From: Variovorax paradoxus
GTDB lineage: Bacteria; Pseudomonadota; Gammaproteobacteria; Burkholderiales; Burkholderiaceae_C
NCBI RefSeq assembly: GCF_030815975.1
Contig: NZ_JAUSXL010000002.1
Coordinates: forward strand, 4,824,501 to 4,888,500
Direction: 5' to 3'
DNA: 64,000 nt
Within the stretch, counting starts at the first letter, position 1; the number at the start of each line of letters is the position of its first letter. Shown here in pieces: positions 8,040-16,811 of the stretch. Position numbers and translations under genes: made by a program. The notes below the pieces were generated by a model. The model searched no databases, was not told the origin of the DNA, and saw nothing but the letters and a program-made list of their open reading frames with translations.

Positions 8040-8725
8040 GCTGACCGCGGCTCGGCGGCGAGCTGGTCGGCCAGCCGGTCGACCTTCTGCTCCGCCTGCC
8101 GCAGCGACTCTGCGAGCTGCTCGCCGCCGAACTCGTCGCATTCCACCGCGGCCTCGAACACCTCGGTGATGCCGATGTAGCCGAACACCGAGCGCACCGT
8201 GCGCTCGGCATGGTTCAGGTGCGCGATGCGCCCGCCGGGATCGTAGCCGTGGTCGCCGCGCGCGCCCAGCAGCACCATGCGCTTGCCCGCATCGGCAAGC
8301 ATCGGCCAGTACGGCACCGCGCCGCGCGCACGGTCGAAGCCGAAGGTTCGGCCCACGCGCACGATGTTGTCGATCCAGGCCTTGAACTGCGCGGGCACGC
8401 TGAAGTTGTACATCGGCAGGCCCACCACGATCAGGTCGGCGGCAACAAGCTGGTCGACCAGCCGGTCGCTCTCGGCCAGCGCGTCGGCCATCCAGGGTTC
8501 GCGCTCGGCGGGCATGGTGAAGGCCGCATGGATCCAGCGGGCATCGACATGCGCGGGCGGATGCTGGCCCACGTCGAGATAGTCGACGCGGTCGTTCGGC
8601 CGCGCCTCGCGCCAGCGCTCGACGAAGCGCGCGGACAGCCGGCGCGTGTGCGAGCCATGGGCATCGATGCCGGAGCGGCCCGGGCGGGCACTGGCGTCGA
8701 TGTGAAGAAGGTTCATTGTGTTCAT
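8006..8725 (-). CDS. FMN-dependent NADH-azoreductase / flavodoxin-fold oxidoreductase
   Basis: 239 residues. Flavodoxin-like fold with NLLHIDASARPGRSG at the start (phosphate-binding loop for FMN), VGLPMYNFSVPAQFKAWIDNIVRVGRTF near 100-125 (the most conserved block of AzoR/NQO enzymes) and LLGARGDHGYDPGG near 153. The reaction is two-electron reduction of quinones or azo compounds by NAD(P)H. Typical AzoR is about 200 residues; the extra C-terminal 30 are polar and overlap the aldo/keto reductase gene antisense. The start at 8725 is used; an ATG at 8716 is equally possible. It is divergent from a LysR gene. Confidence 0.88.
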   Translation of the reverse strand: MNTMNLLHIDASARPGRSGIDAHGSHTRRLSARFVERWREARPNDRVDYLDVGQHPPAHVDARWIHAAFTMPAEREPWMADALAESDRLVDQLVAADLIVVGLPMYNFSVPAQFKAWIDNIVRVGRTFGFDRARGAVPYWPMLADAGKRMVLLGARGDHGYDPGGRIAHLNHAERTVRSVFGYIGITEVFEAAVECDEFGGEQLAESLRQAEQKVDRLADQLAAEPRSAHTATGLRSAN

Positions 8726-8825
8726 GGATGAAATGTCCTGTTCTGTCTTGCACTGCCACAATGGCGGCGCAGGTCTTGAATCTAGATACACACGCAACCT
8801 TCGACAAACGATCATTTCTCCATCG

Positions 8826-9752
8826 ATGAACGAGATTGGCTCATCCGTGCGGCGCCCCCGGCGCCTGCCGCCCCTGCTCTCGCTGCGGGCCTTCGAAGCC
8901 GCGGCCGCACACCTGAGCTTCCAGCGCGCGGCGCTCGAACTGTCGGTCACGCCCTCGGCCATCAGCCATCAGGTCCGCGCGCTCGAAGACACGCTGGGCC
9001 GGCCGCTGTTTCGCCGGCTCACGCGGCAGCTCGCGCTGACGCCTGCCGGAGAGCGGCTGTTCGACGACCTCCGCGCGGGCTTCGACGCGCTCGAGGCCGG
9101 CGTCGAAAGGCTGCGCCAGCCGCCGGCCTCGCAGGCCGTCACGCTCACCACCAACACCGCCTTCGCGGCCCGCTGGGTATTGCCGCGGATGGCGGCCTTT
9201 CGCAAGGCCTGCCCGGGCATCGAGCTGCGGCTGCATGCCAGCGACACGCTGGTCGACCTGGCGCGCGGCGGCGCCGACATTGCCGTGCGGTCGGGCAGCG
9301 GCAACTGGCCGGGCCTGGTATCGCGCGAGCTGATGCCCGAGCGCTACGCGCCGCTGTGCAGCCCGATGCTGGGCCTGAAGCGCGCGGGCGATCTGCCGAA
9401 GCACCAGCTGATCCATTGCGACTGGCAGCCCGGCGCCGCCGCGCCCGCGCTGTGGCCGCGCTGGTTCAAGCAAGCCGGCATTGCGCCGCCGCGTGGCCGG
9501 TCGATGAAGGCCGCGGGCCTGTCGTTCTCGGACGAGACCCACGCCATCCTCGCCGCGCTCGCGGGCCACGGCGTGGCGCTCCTGAGCCTCACGCTCGCAG
9601 CCGAGGAACTGCGCAGCGGCGCGCTGGTGCAGCCCTTCGGGCCGGCGCTCGACACGGGCAGCTACTTTCTCGCGGTGGCCGCCGGACATGAAGGCGAGCC
9701 GGCCGTGCGTGCTGTGTGGGAGTGGGTTGAGTCGCAGGCTGCGCAGGCCTGA
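8826..9752 (+). CDS. LysR-family transcriptional regulator (GcvA-like)
   Basis: 308 residues. The N-terminal RRLPPLLSLRAFEAAAAHLSFQ is the signature opening of the GcvA subgroup, followed by the helix-turn-helix AALELSVTPSAISHQVRALE (about 39-58). The effector domain starts near 95, with ADIAVRSGSGNWPG at about 147. It is divergent from the azoreductase-like gene across a 100-base promoter region, so that gene is the likely target. I chose the ATG at 8826 because family homology begins within a few residues; the frame is open further upstream without similarity. Confidence 0.92.
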   Translation: MNEIGSSVRRPRRLPPLLSLRAFEAAAAHLSFQRAALELSVTPSAISHQVRALEDTLGRPLFRRLTRQLALTPAGERLFDDLRAGFDALEAGVERLRQPPASQAVTLTTNTAFAARWVLPRMAAFRKACPGIELRLHASDTLVDLARGGADIAVRSGSGNWPGLVSRELMPERYAPLCSPMLGLKRAGDLPKHQLIHCDWQPGAAAPALWPRWFKQAGIAPPRGRSMKAAGLSFSDETHAILAALAGHGVALLSLTLAAEELRSGALVQPFGPALDTGSYFLAVAAGHEGEPAVRAVWEWVESQAAQA

Positions 9753-9791
9753 AACCTGCCCATTGGATCGAATGCTTCCGACCGGCGGCTG

Positions 9792-10051
9792 TTGTTCAGG
9801 GCGCGATCCCGCCGACGGGGTACCTTGCTCCGCGAATGTCCCCCGCCTTCGGCTCCTCCTTTATTTCGCTGCGCAAGGCACCCCATCAGCGAGATCATTT
9901 TCAGAGCAGTCGTTGATCAGCGATACACCAGCAGCGTGCCCTGGTGCACAGGGCATCGGGTGCTCCCCGCAGCGAAATCAAGGAGGAGGCCGAAGGCCGG
10001 GGGACATTCGCGGAGGGGAGTACCCGGTGGCCTGTGCACGCGCCTGAACAA
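9792..10051 (+). repeat. 260-bp double-hairpin interspersed repeat, copy 2
   Basis: This copy has the best-preserved termini: TTGTTCAGGGCGCG at 9792-9805 and CGCGCC-TGAACAA ending at 10051. The left hairpin opens with CGATCCCG at 9804, but its far arm is diverged (ATCAGCGAGATC). The right hairpin is intact, with GTGCAC ends. One further end unit, GCGCCAAGAACAAA, follows at 10054. It lies between the convergent 3' ends of the LysR and SDR genes, unlike the other copies, which precede start codons. The whole 317-base gap holds nothing else. Confidence 0.85.
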
Positions 10052-10069
10052 GAGCGCCAAGAACAAAGC

Positions 10070-10975
10070 TCAGCCCGCGCGCAACTGCTCCCGCAATTTC
10101 TGCCCGATCTCAGGCCGCTCGAGGAACGGATCGGCCGGATTCTTGACCGCCACGATGTTCTCCATGCGGCTACGCACATTGCCCAGCGCCTTCGGATGGC
10201 TGAACACGTAGAACTGGTTGTCGCTGATGGCATCGAACACCTTCGCCGCCACCTCGGCCGCAGTGATCTTGCCGCTGCTCACCGCCTTGTTGCTCATGGC
10301 CTGGCCAATGAGCTGGCTCTTGGTGAGCTCGGTTTCCTTGGGCGCATTCGGCCGGTTGCGCTCGCTGCTGGTGATGCCGGTGGGCACGAAGTACGGGCAC
10401 AGGAGGCTCGCGCCGATCTGGTCGGTGACGAGGTTGAGGTCCTGGTAAAGGGTTTCCGTCAGGCTCACCACCGCGGCCTTGGCGGCGTTGTAGATGCCCA
10501 TGTTGGGCGGCGTGAGCAGCCCGGCCATGCTGGCGGTGTTGGTGATGTGGCCGCGATAGGCCGGGTCCTTCGCGGCGGCCTCGAGCATCATCGGCGTGAA
10601 CAGGCGCACGCCATGGATCACGCCCCACAGGTCGACGCCGAGCACCCATTCCCAGTCGGCCACGGTGTTTTCCCACACCAGGCCGCCCGCGCCCACGCCG
10701 GCGTTGTTGAACACGAAGTGCGGCGCGCCGAAGCGTTCCTTCACGGCGGCGGCCAGGGCCTCCATCTGGGCGGCGTCCGACACGTCAACCTTGCGGGCCA
10801 GCACCTGCACGCCGGCGGCTTCCATCTCGGCGCGGGCCTTGTCGAGCGCGTCCTGCTGCACGTCGACCAGCACGAGGTTCATGCCGCGCGCAGCGCCGAT
10901 GCGCGCGCACTCGAGGCCGAAGCCCGAGCCTGCGCCGGTGAGTACGGCCGTCTTGCCCTTGAAGTCCTGAATCAT
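10070..10975 (-). CDS. Short-chain dehydrogenase/reductase
   Basis: 301 residues, classical SDR Rossmann fold. NAD(P)-binding TGAGSGFGLECARIG near residues 13-27, NNAG near 91, active-site Ser region NTASMAGL near 146, and the YxxxK motif in GIYNAAKAAV near 165. Asp in VLVDVQQD after beta-2 suggests preference for NAD over NADP. It is the last gene of the minus-strand acyl-CoA series, 107 bases after the GST gene. It probably oxidises a hydroxyacyl or alcohol intermediate (inference). Confidence 0.9.
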   Translation of the reverse strand: MIQDFKGKTAVLTGAGSGFGLECARIGAARGMNLVLVDVQQDALDKARAEMEAAGVQVLARKVDVSDAAQMEALAAAVKERFGAPHFVFNNAGVGAGGLVWENTVADWEWVLGVDLWGVIHGVRLFTPMMLEAAAKDPAYRGHITNTASMAGLLTPPNMGIYNAAKAAVVSLTETLYQDLNLVTDQIGASLLCPYFVPTGITSSERNRPNAPKETELTKSQLIGQAMSNKAVSSGKITAAEVAAKVFDAISDNQFYVFSHPKALGNVRSRMENIVAVKNPADPFLERPEIGQKLREQLRAG

Positions 10976-11082
10976 TTGCCGGTGTCCTTCTTGCGTTGAA
11001 TGTCTCTGACGTTGAAGGCACCATTGAAATACGGAACGCGCTGCAGCGCAGTCACGAAGGTGCCCCGCCCCGGCGCGTTTCT

Positions 11083-12021
11083 TCAGGCCTCCGCTTTCTT
11101 CAACACGTAGCCGATGCGCGGGAAGTGCACGTGCACCGTGCCCACGCGCTCGTGGCTGCGCTCCAACGTGTAGTGCGTGCGTGTGGCAGCCACCAGCGTG
11201 CCGGGCGTTTCCTCGAGGCCGAAGCTCTCGGCACGCACCGTGACCGCGCTGCCCAGCGCAATGCCATGGTCGTCCTGGAAGGTGCTGTCGGTCAGCAGCG
11301 TGTGCGGCGTGGCGGCCTTGGCAATGGCAATGGCTTCCTCGGCGCTGAATTTCTCGGTCGTGCCATGGCCGATGGCAGCCATGCGGTCCATCCAGTCGAC
11401 CACCGCGGGCGTGAGGTCGAGGATGCCGCGCACCGAGTCGATGCGGCGCGTGTACCAGAGCGGGTGGTAGGCCGAAAAGTCGGCAATGCACGGCGCCTCG
11501 CCCAGCAGGTAGGGCTTGTCGTCGAGCATGTCGGACAGGCGGCGCAGGTACGACTTGTAGGCGCTGGTGGCGTCGGCAGGCCGCAGCCGCGTCATGTTGC
11601 CCGTGCTCATCTTCGCGCGGTCTTCGCCGAAGGCCTTGGCGGCCTCGGGCGGCGCCTTGGCGAACAGTTCGGCCGCGCCCCGGGGCTGCATGCTCCAGGC
11701 CATGGCGGCCCAGAACAAGGTGGTGTCGGCCCACTGCGCGAGGATGCGCGACATGCCCTTCTCGGGCTCGGGGTAGAGCGTGGCTTCGGGCTCCAGGTGC
11801 TCGAGCACGTCGGCGATCAGCGCACTGTCGCAGTACATGTCGGCGCCGATCTGCAGGAACGGCGTCTTGCGGTAGCCGCCGGTGAGCATCTCCACGTCGG
11901 GCTTGGGCATGATGGCCGGGATGAGCACGGACTTCCACGACAGCTTCTTGGCGCCGAGGATGAGCCGCACCTTCTCGGAGAACGGCGAAGTGTTGTAGTG
12001 GTGCAGGATGAGTTCGGCCAT
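11083..12021 (-). CDS. Glutathione S-transferase family protein
   Basis: 312 residues, longer than a usual 200-220-residue GST. The N-terminal thioredoxin-like domain reads LILHHYNTSPFSEKVRLILG with YRKTPFLQIGADMYCDSALI (the cis-Pro and glutathione gamma-glutamyl site). A helical C-terminal domain follows, containing KPYLLGEAPCIADFSAYHPL. The last 80-90 residues (from about FQDDHGIALG) look like a separate small domain as seen in some bacterial fused GSTs. It lies 39 bases after the AidB-like gene and is probably cotranscribed, with a likely role in detoxifying reactive acyl intermediates (inference). Confidence 0.87.
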   Translation of the reverse strand: MAELILHHYNTSPFSEKVRLILGAKKLSWKSVLIPAIMPKPDVEMLTGGYRKTPFLQIGADMYCDSALIADVLEHLEPEATLYPEPEKGMSRILAQWADTTLFWAAMAWSMQPRGAAELFAKAPPEAAKAFGEDRAKMSTGNMTRLRPADATSAYKSYLRRLSDMLDDKPYLLGEAPCIADFSAYHPLWYTRRIDSVRGILDLTPAVVDWMDRMAAIGHGTTEKFSAEEAIAIAKAATPHTLLTDSTFQDDHGIALGSAVTVRAESFGLEETPGTLVAATRTHYTLERSHERVGTVHVHFPRIGYVLKKAEA

Positions 12022-12060
12022 GTGCTGTTTTCCCGTGGAGTGCTTGCTTGACTGTTGCGT

Positions 12061-13707
12061 TCAGAGCGGCTGCGCGCGCTCGATGATCGAATCGAAACCG
12101 GTGCGCGCGCCCAGTGTGCCGAACACGTTGCCCCAGTCGCCGCCAAGGCGCGATGCGCAGAAGGCGTCGGCGACGGCCGGCGGCGCGGTCTGCGCGAGCA
12201 ATGCAGCCTGCACCGCCAGGGCCACGTCCTGCGCCAGGCGGCGCGCCTCGGCCTCGGAGGCCATGGCCTCGATGCGTGCCGGCAGCGCATCGGCCAGGCG
12301 GTCGAGCGCCGCATGCTGGCCGCGCGCCGGTGCCAGCTCTTTTGCGAGCGCCGCCACCGCATCGCCCTTGCGCAGGCCGCGCAGCAGGTCGAGCGCCATG
12401 ATGTTGCCGGCGCCTTCCCAGATGGAGTTGAGCGGCATCTCGCGGTAGATGCGGGCCATGATGCCTTCGCCGCCCTCTTCCACATAGCCGTTGCCGCCGA
12501 GGCATTCCATGGCTTCCTGCGCGAAGTGGCTGCCGCGCTTGCAGATCCAGAACTTGGCGACCGGCGTGAGCAGGCGCGCCATCAGGCGCTCGTGTTCGTC
12601 GGCCTGATGGTCGAAGGCGCGCGCGAGGCGGATGGCCAGCGCGGTGGAGGCTTCGCTTTCGAGCGCGAGGTCGGCCAGCACGTTCTTCATGAGCGGCTGC
12701 TCGATCAGCGGCTTGCCGAAGGCCTTGCGCTGTGCCGCATGATTGAGCGCGATGCTCAATGCCTGCCGCATCAGGCCGCTGGTGCCCAGCGCGCAGTCGA
12801 GCCGGGTCATGGTGCCCATCTCGAGGATCTGCGGAATGCCGCGCCCCTCTTCGCCCACGAGCCATGCGCTGGCGCCATGGAACTCGACCTCGGAGCTCGC
12901 GTTGGCCTTGTTGCCGAGCTTGTCCTTCAGGCGCTGGATGTGGATGGCGTTGCGGGTGCCGTCGGGCAATACGCGCGGCAGGAAGAAGCAGCTGAGCCCG
13001 GCCGGCGCCTGGGCCAGCACGAGGAAGGCATCGCACATCGGTGCCGAGAAGAACCACTTGTGACCGGTGATCGCGTAGCGCTCGCCCCAGGCGTCGCTGC
13101 CGTCGCGCACGGCCTTGGTGGTGTTGGCGCGCACGTCGGAGCCGCCCTGCTTCTCGGTCATGCCCATGCCCATGGTCACGCCGGGCTTGTCCTTGAACAA
13201 CGCAAGCGCCGGGTCGTACCAGAGGCTGCCGAGCTTCGGGCCCCAGTCGGCGTACACGGCGGCATTGCCGCGCAGCGCAGGAGTGGCCGCGTAGGTCATC
13301 GAGACCGGGCAAAGGATCGACGGCTCCAACTCGGTGAAGAGCATGAAGCCGGCCGCGCGCAGCACATGCGGCGAGGCCGAGGTACCGGTCCAGGGCGTGC
13401 CGTGCAGGCCCGCACCTACCGCGGCGGCCATGAGGATGTGGTAGCTCGGATGAAACTCCACCTCGTCGGTGCGCCGCCCGAAGCGGTCGTGCGTGTGCAG
13501 TTCAGGCGGGTGGACGTTGGCGAGCCGCGCATGCGCCTGCATCTCGGCCGAGCCGATGGTGACCCCCAGCTCTTGCAGCTGCGCCACCTGGAGCTGAGGC
13601 GCATTGAACTTCAACGCATCGCGCAAGGGCCGGTTGGTTTCGAACAGGTTGTAGTCCACCAGCGGCTCGGGCTGGTTGAACACCTCGTGCGTTCCAGCAT
13701 TCTTCAT
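12061..13707 (-). CDS. aidB: AidB-like acyl-CoA dehydrogenase
   Basis: 548 residues, the length of AidB (about 541) rather than a regular acyl-CoA dehydrogenase (about 380). The N-terminal HEVFNQPEPLVDYNLFETNRPL is the AidB adaptive-response domain. The FAD-binding core has GMGMTEKQGGSDVRANTT (about 178-195), GHKWFFSAPMCDAFLVLAQ and the C-terminal ECLGGNGYVEEG. In E. coli AidB binds DNA and FAD and belongs to the Ada alkylation response; here it sits in a fatty-acid-type operon. A good GGAGG ribosome site precedes the ATG. Exact substrate is unknown. Confidence 0.85.
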   Translation of the reverse strand: MKNAGTHEVFNQPEPLVDYNLFETNRPLRDALKFNAPQLQVAQLQELGVTIGSAEMQAHARLANVHPPELHTHDRFGRRTDEVEFHPSYHILMAAAVGAGLHGTPWTGTSASPHVLRAAGFMLFTELEPSILCPVSMTYAATPALRGNAAVYADWGPKLGSLWYDPALALFKDKPGVTMGMGMTEKQGGSDVRANTTKAVRDGSDAWGERYAITGHKWFFSAPMCDAFLVLAQAPAGLSCFFLPRVLPDGTRNAIHIQRLKDKLGNKANASSEVEFHGASAWLVGEEGRGIPQILEMGTMTRLDCALGTSGLMRQALSIALNHAAQRKAFGKPLIEQPLMKNVLADLALESEASTALAIRLARAFDHQADEHERLMARLLTPVAKFWICKRGSHFAQEAMECLGGNGYVEEGGEGIMARIYREMPLNSIWEGAGNIMALDLLRGLRKGDAVAALAKELAPARGQHAALDRLADALPARIEAMASEAEARRLAQDVALAVQAALLAQTAPPAVADAFCASRLGGDWGNVFGTLGARTGFDSIIERAQPL

Positions 13708-13748
13708 ACAGGACCTCCGATGAACCAGTTCCAGAGGCGAGCTTAAGC

Positions 13749-14765
13749 CTAGATCAGTTTGACGAGTTGCTTGCCAAAATTCCTGCCCTTGAGCAAACCC
13801 AGGAAGGCCTCAGGGGCAGCCTCGATGCCTTGCGCCACCGACTCGCGCGGCCTGAGCTTGCCGGTGGCCACCAGCGCACCGAGCTCGGCCAGCGCCTCGG
13901 GCCACACTTCCATGTGCTCGCTCACGATGAAGCCTTCGATCTTCATGCGGTTGATGAGGATCAGCGCCGGATTCGCAAGCGGCAGCGGCTGCCCGTCGTA
14001 GCCCGCGATCATTCCGCACAAGGCCACGCGCGCAAAGGCATTGGCGCGCAGCAGCACGGCGTCGAAGATGTAGCCGCCCACGTTCTCGAAGTAGCCGTCG
14101 ATGCCGTTAGGGCAGGCTTCCTTGAGCGCGGCGTTCATGCTCTTGACGTCGGGGTGCTGGCGGTAGTCGATGCAGGCGTCGAAGCCAAGCTCGTCGGTCA
14201 CGTACCTGCACTTGTCCGGCCCGCCCGCAATGCCGACCACGCGGCAGCCGCGCGCCTTGGCCAGTGCACCAAAGGCGCTGCCGACGGCGCCGCTGGCGGC
14301 CGTGACGACCATCGTCTCGCCGGCCTTCGGCGCAATGATCTTCACCAGCCCGTACCAGGCCGTGACGCCCGGCATGCCGACCGCGCCGAGGTAGTGCGAC
14401 AGCGGCACCTGCGTGGTGTCGACCTTCTTGAGCGCGCCGGGCTGCGAGGCATCGACCACGCTGTATTCCTGCCAGCCGCCGAAGCCCACCACCTTGTCGC
14501 CGACGGCGTACTTGGGATGCTTGCTTTCCACCACTTCGCCGGCCGTGCCGCCCTGCATGACCTGGCCCAGGGGCTGCGGCTGGGCGTAGCTCTTGGAATC
14601 GTTCATGCGTCCGCGCATGTAGGGGTCAAGGCTCATGTAGTGGTGGCGCACCAGCACCTGGTTGTCCTTGAGCGCGGGCGTCTCGGCGGTCACGAGCTTG
14701 AAGTTGCCGGCAACGGCTTCGCCATCGGGGCGGTTGTCGAGATGGATCTGTTTGTTGATGGGCAT
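13749..14765 (-). CDS. NADP-dependent oxidoreductase, medium-chain (CurA/leukotriene B4 reductase type)
   Basis: 338 residues. Zinc-free MDR enzyme with LVRHHYMSLDPYMRGRM near 40-55, GFGGWQEYSVV near 95, the nucleotide-binding VVTAASGAVGSAFGALAKARG near 150-170 and FENVGGYIFDAVL near 225, all typical of the prostaglandin reductase/CurA group that reduces activated double bonds. The ATG at 14765 is preceded by AGGAG at good spacing. It is 41 bases before the AidB-like gene and 29 bases after the thioesterase gene, inside one operon. Confidence 0.92.
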   Translation of the reverse strand: MPINKQIHLDNRPDGEAVAGNFKLVTAETPALKDNQVLVRHHYMSLDPYMRGRMNDSKSYAQPQPLGQVMQGGTAGEVVESKHPKYAVGDKVVGFGGWQEYSVVDASQPGALKKVDTTQVPLSHYLGAVGMPGVTAWYGLVKIIAPKAGETMVVTAASGAVGSAFGALAKARGCRVVGIAGGPDKCRYVTDELGFDACIDYRQHPDVKSMNAALKEACPNGIDGYFENVGGYIFDAVLLRANAFARVALCGMIAGYDGQPLPLANPALILINRMKIEGFIVSEHMEVWPEALAELGALVATGKLRPRESVAQGIEAAPEAFLGLLKGRNFGKQLVKLI

Positions 14766-14794
14766 GTGGAGCTCCTGGGAATTGGGTCGGTCGG

Positions 14795-15259
14795 TCAGTC
14801 TGTAGAGGGCGGCCGCATCGCATTGGCGCTGGCGGGCCCTGTAGGCAGCCGGCGCTTCACGTACTTGAAGGTGCCGGTGGCATGCGCGCACACGCGCTCC
14901 TGTTCGTCGTAGATCCTGGCTTCGGTGAAAGCCAGCGTCGCGGTGCGGTGGATCAGCGTGCCGCGCGCATGCAGCGGTCCGACCGAAGGCTGCATGAAGC
15001 TGGTCTTCATCTCGATGGTGACCACGCCCGTCTCGGGCGCCACGCTGCGCGCGGCAGCCGCCATGGCGATGTCGAGCAGCGTCATGCAGGCGCCGCCGTG
15101 CGTCACGTCGAAGGTGTTGAGGTGTTCGGGCTTGGCGGTGTAGATGATTTCGGACTCGCCGCCCTCGAACTTCGTGAGCTCGAAGCCCAGGTGGCGCGCG
15201 AACGGAATCTGGCTCGTGTACGAGCGGATGTTGATGTCGTTGGAATCGGTAGAAGACAT
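14795..15259 (-). CDS. PaaI-family hotdog thioesterase
   Basis: 154 residues with a hotdog fold. The conserved FDVTHGGACMTLLDIAMAAAAR (split here as VTHGGACMTLLD plus a following helix) is the PaaI active-site helix, with the Asp of LLD as catalytic residue. FARHLGFEL near 20 and TIEMKTSFMQP near 95 also fit. It hydrolyses acyl-CoA thioesters, probably preventing CoA trapping. I used the ATG at 15259; upstream in-frame codons belong to repeat copy 3's unit array. The start is preceded by GAAAAACTGAG, a sequence shared with the leaders of the other genes behind this repeat. Confidence 0.9.
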   Translation of the reverse strand: MSSTDSNDINIRSYTSQIPFARHLGFELTKFEGGESEIIYTAKPEHLNTFDVTHGGACMTLLDIAMAAAARSVAPETGVVTIEMKTSFMQPSVGPLHARGTLIHRTATLAFTEARIYDEQERVCAHATGTFKYVKRRLPTGPASANAMRPPSTD

Positions 15260-15263
15260 CTCA

Positions 15264-15370
15264 GTTTTTCTCTGCGTTCTGTGTTTCGGGATGCTGCTAT
15301 TTGAGGTGCTTTTGTCCGGGGTGCTTCTTGTTCGAGGCACTTTTGTTCAGGGCGCCGTTGTTCAGGGCGT
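15264..15370 (-). repeat. Decaying short tandem units between repeat copy 3 and the thioesterase start
   Basis: Read on the minus strand from the element outward, a 15-16-base unit recurs with growing divergence: GCGCCCTGAACAAAA, GTGCCTCGAACAAGAA, GCACCCCGGACAAAA, GCACCTCAAATAGCA, GCATCCCGAAACACA. On the plus strand the clearest starts are 15312, 15328, 15343 and 15358. This is the longest of the four arrays, and it ends at the thioesterase ATG. Confidence 0.7.
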
Positions 15371-15618
15371 GTGCACAGGCCACCGGGTACTCCCCTCCGC
15401 GAATGTCCCCCGGCCTTCGGCCTCCTCCTTGATTTCGCTGCGGGGAGCACCCGATGCCCTGTGCACCAGGGCACGCTCTGGGTGCACAGCTGATCAACGA
15501 CCGCTCTGCATAACGATCCCGCTGATGGGGTGCCTTGCGCAGCGAAATCAAGGGGGAGGCCGCAGGCCGGAGGACATTCGCGGAGCAAGGTACCCCGTCG
15601 GCGGGATCGCGCCCTGAA
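15358..15618 (-). repeat. 260-bp double-hairpin interspersed repeat, copy 3
   Basis: Inverted relative to copies 1 and 2. The outer hairpin here (15514-15609) has CGATCCCG pairing perfectly with CGGGATCG, whereas copy 1 has CGCTCCCG with CGGGAGCG at the same place: a compensatory difference. The GTGCAC-bounded hairpin lies at about 15370-15465. Ends are TTGTTCAGGGCG (15358) and GCGCCCTGAA (to 15618). It interrupts the minus-strand acyl-CoA operon between the SDR and thioesterase genes, a 406-base gap with no gene. Confidence 0.85.
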
Positions 15619-15665
15619 TAGCGCACGTCAAATACGATGCGACGAATCAAAACGCAAGGCCTCAT

Positions 15666-16460
15666 TCAGGCCCCAAGCACCACGCTCACACCGCCGTCCA
15701 CCGCCAGCCACTGGCCGGTGATGTGCTTGCCGGCATCGCTCGCGTACAGCAGCGTGAGCCCCTTCAGGTCTTCCTCGTCGCCCAGGCGCCCGAGCGGCGC
15801 ATGCGAGGCCATCTTTTCCTCGCCCAGCGACTTGATCAGCCCGGCCGCCATCTTGGTCATGAAGAAGCCCGGGCAGATCGCGTTCACGTTGATGTTGTAC
15901 TTGCCCCATTCGGCAGCCAGCGTGCGCGTGAAGCCGATCACCGCCGTCTTCGAGGTGTTGTAGGCCAGCGTCTGCATTTCGGGCGGATTGCCGTTGAGGC
16001 CCGCGATCGAGGCGATGTTGATGATGCGGCCCGTCTTCTTCGGAATCATGTAGCCGTTGGCGACATGCTGCGACAGGATGAAGTAGCCGCGCACGTTGAG
16101 GTTCATCACCTTGTCCCAGGCCTCGACCGGATGGCTCTCGGCCGGCGCGCCCCAGCTGGCGCCCGCGTTGTTGACCAGGATGTCGATTGCGCCCATGCGC
16201 TGCAGCGTCTCGTCGGCCAGGCGGCGCGTGTCTTCTTCCTTCGAGCAGTCGGCCGCGATCCAGCGTGCGTCGATGCCGGCGGACTGCAGCTCGGCTGCGG
16301 CCTGCTCCAGGTCTTCGGCCTTGCGCGAACTCAGCATGATCTTCGCGCCGGCCTCGCCGAGCGCATGCGCCATCTGCAGGCCCAGCCCGCGCGAGCCGCC
16401 GGTGATGAGGGCGGTCTTGCCCGTGAGATCGAACAGCTTTTGGATGGTGCGGGCGGTCAT
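15666..16460 (-). CDS. Short-chain dehydrogenase/reductase (FabG-like)
   Basis: 264 residues, classical SDR. TGGSRGLGLQMAHALG (about 19-34) binds the cofactor, and the Ser-Arg in SSRKAEDLE after beta-2 favours NADP(H). NNAG near 99, INIASIAG (active-site Ser) near 147, YNTSK near 165 and CPGFFMTKM near 195 are all present. The C-terminal LAVDGGVSVVL is the common FabG-type end. It sits between the Dabb-domain gene (32 bases upstream) and repeat copy 3 in the acyl-CoA operon, and probably acts on a 3-oxo/3-hydroxyacyl substrate (inference). Confidence 0.92.
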   Translation of the reverse strand: MTARTIQKLFDLTGKTALITGGSRGLGLQMAHALGEAGAKIMLSSRKAEDLEQAAAELQSAGIDARWIAADCSKEEDTRRLADETLQRMGAIDILVNNAGASWGAPAESHPVEAWDKVMNLNVRGYFILSQHVANGYMIPKKTGRIINIASIAGLNGNPPEMQTLAYNTSKTAVIGFTRTLAAEWGKYNINVNAICPGFFMTKMAAGLIKSLGEEKMASHAPLGRLGDEEDLKGLTLLYASDAGKHITGQWLAVDGGVSVVLGA

Positions 16461-16492
16461 GGGATGTCTCCGTTGTTGTTCTGGTTGGATGT

Positions 16493-16795
16493 TCAGGCGA
16501 TGTAGTCCATGCACTGGCGCGCTTCGCGCACCGCGCCGATGAAAGGTTTCAGCGCCACGTGCTGCGGATGCTCCGCATAGGCCGCGAGCGCGGCCGCGTC
16601 GGTGAATTCCGAATACAGGACCAGGTCGTAGGTGGCTTCGAGCCCGGGTTGGGCAATGGCCACCTCGAAACGCAGCGTGCCGGGCGACAGTTTGGCGCAG
16701 GCATCGAGCAGGGCCTTGGCCTTCAGCAGGTTGGTCGCCTTGTCGGCGCCCTCGGCGTGTTCCTTGAACTTCCACATCACGATGTGCTTGAGCAT
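16493..16795 (-). CDS. Dabb (stress-responsive A/B barrel) domain protein
   Basis: 100 residues. A single dimeric alpha-beta barrel: the N-terminal MLKHIVMWKFKE is the typical first strand, and the C-terminal HPQHVALKPFIGAVREARQCMDY matches the family's last helix and strand. Members range from plant stress proteins to small cyclases and monooxygenase-like enzymes, so no reaction can be assigned. It lies 16 bases after the small membrane protein gene and 32 before the SDR gene in the acyl-CoA operon. Confidence 0.85.
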   Translation of the reverse strand: MLKHIVMWKFKEHAEGADKATNLLKAKALLDACAKLSPGTLRFEVAIAQPGLEATYDLVLYSEFTDAAALAAYAEHPQHVALKPFIGAVREARQCMDYIA

Positions 16796-16811
16796 GGTCT
16801 GCCTTTCCCTG

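Noticed and set aside
9792..10233. Short frames inside and overlapping the 260-bp repeats as genes
   Set aside because: They differ between copies, have Arg/Ser/Cys-rich composition and no ribosome sites; the conserved feature is base pairing, not protein.
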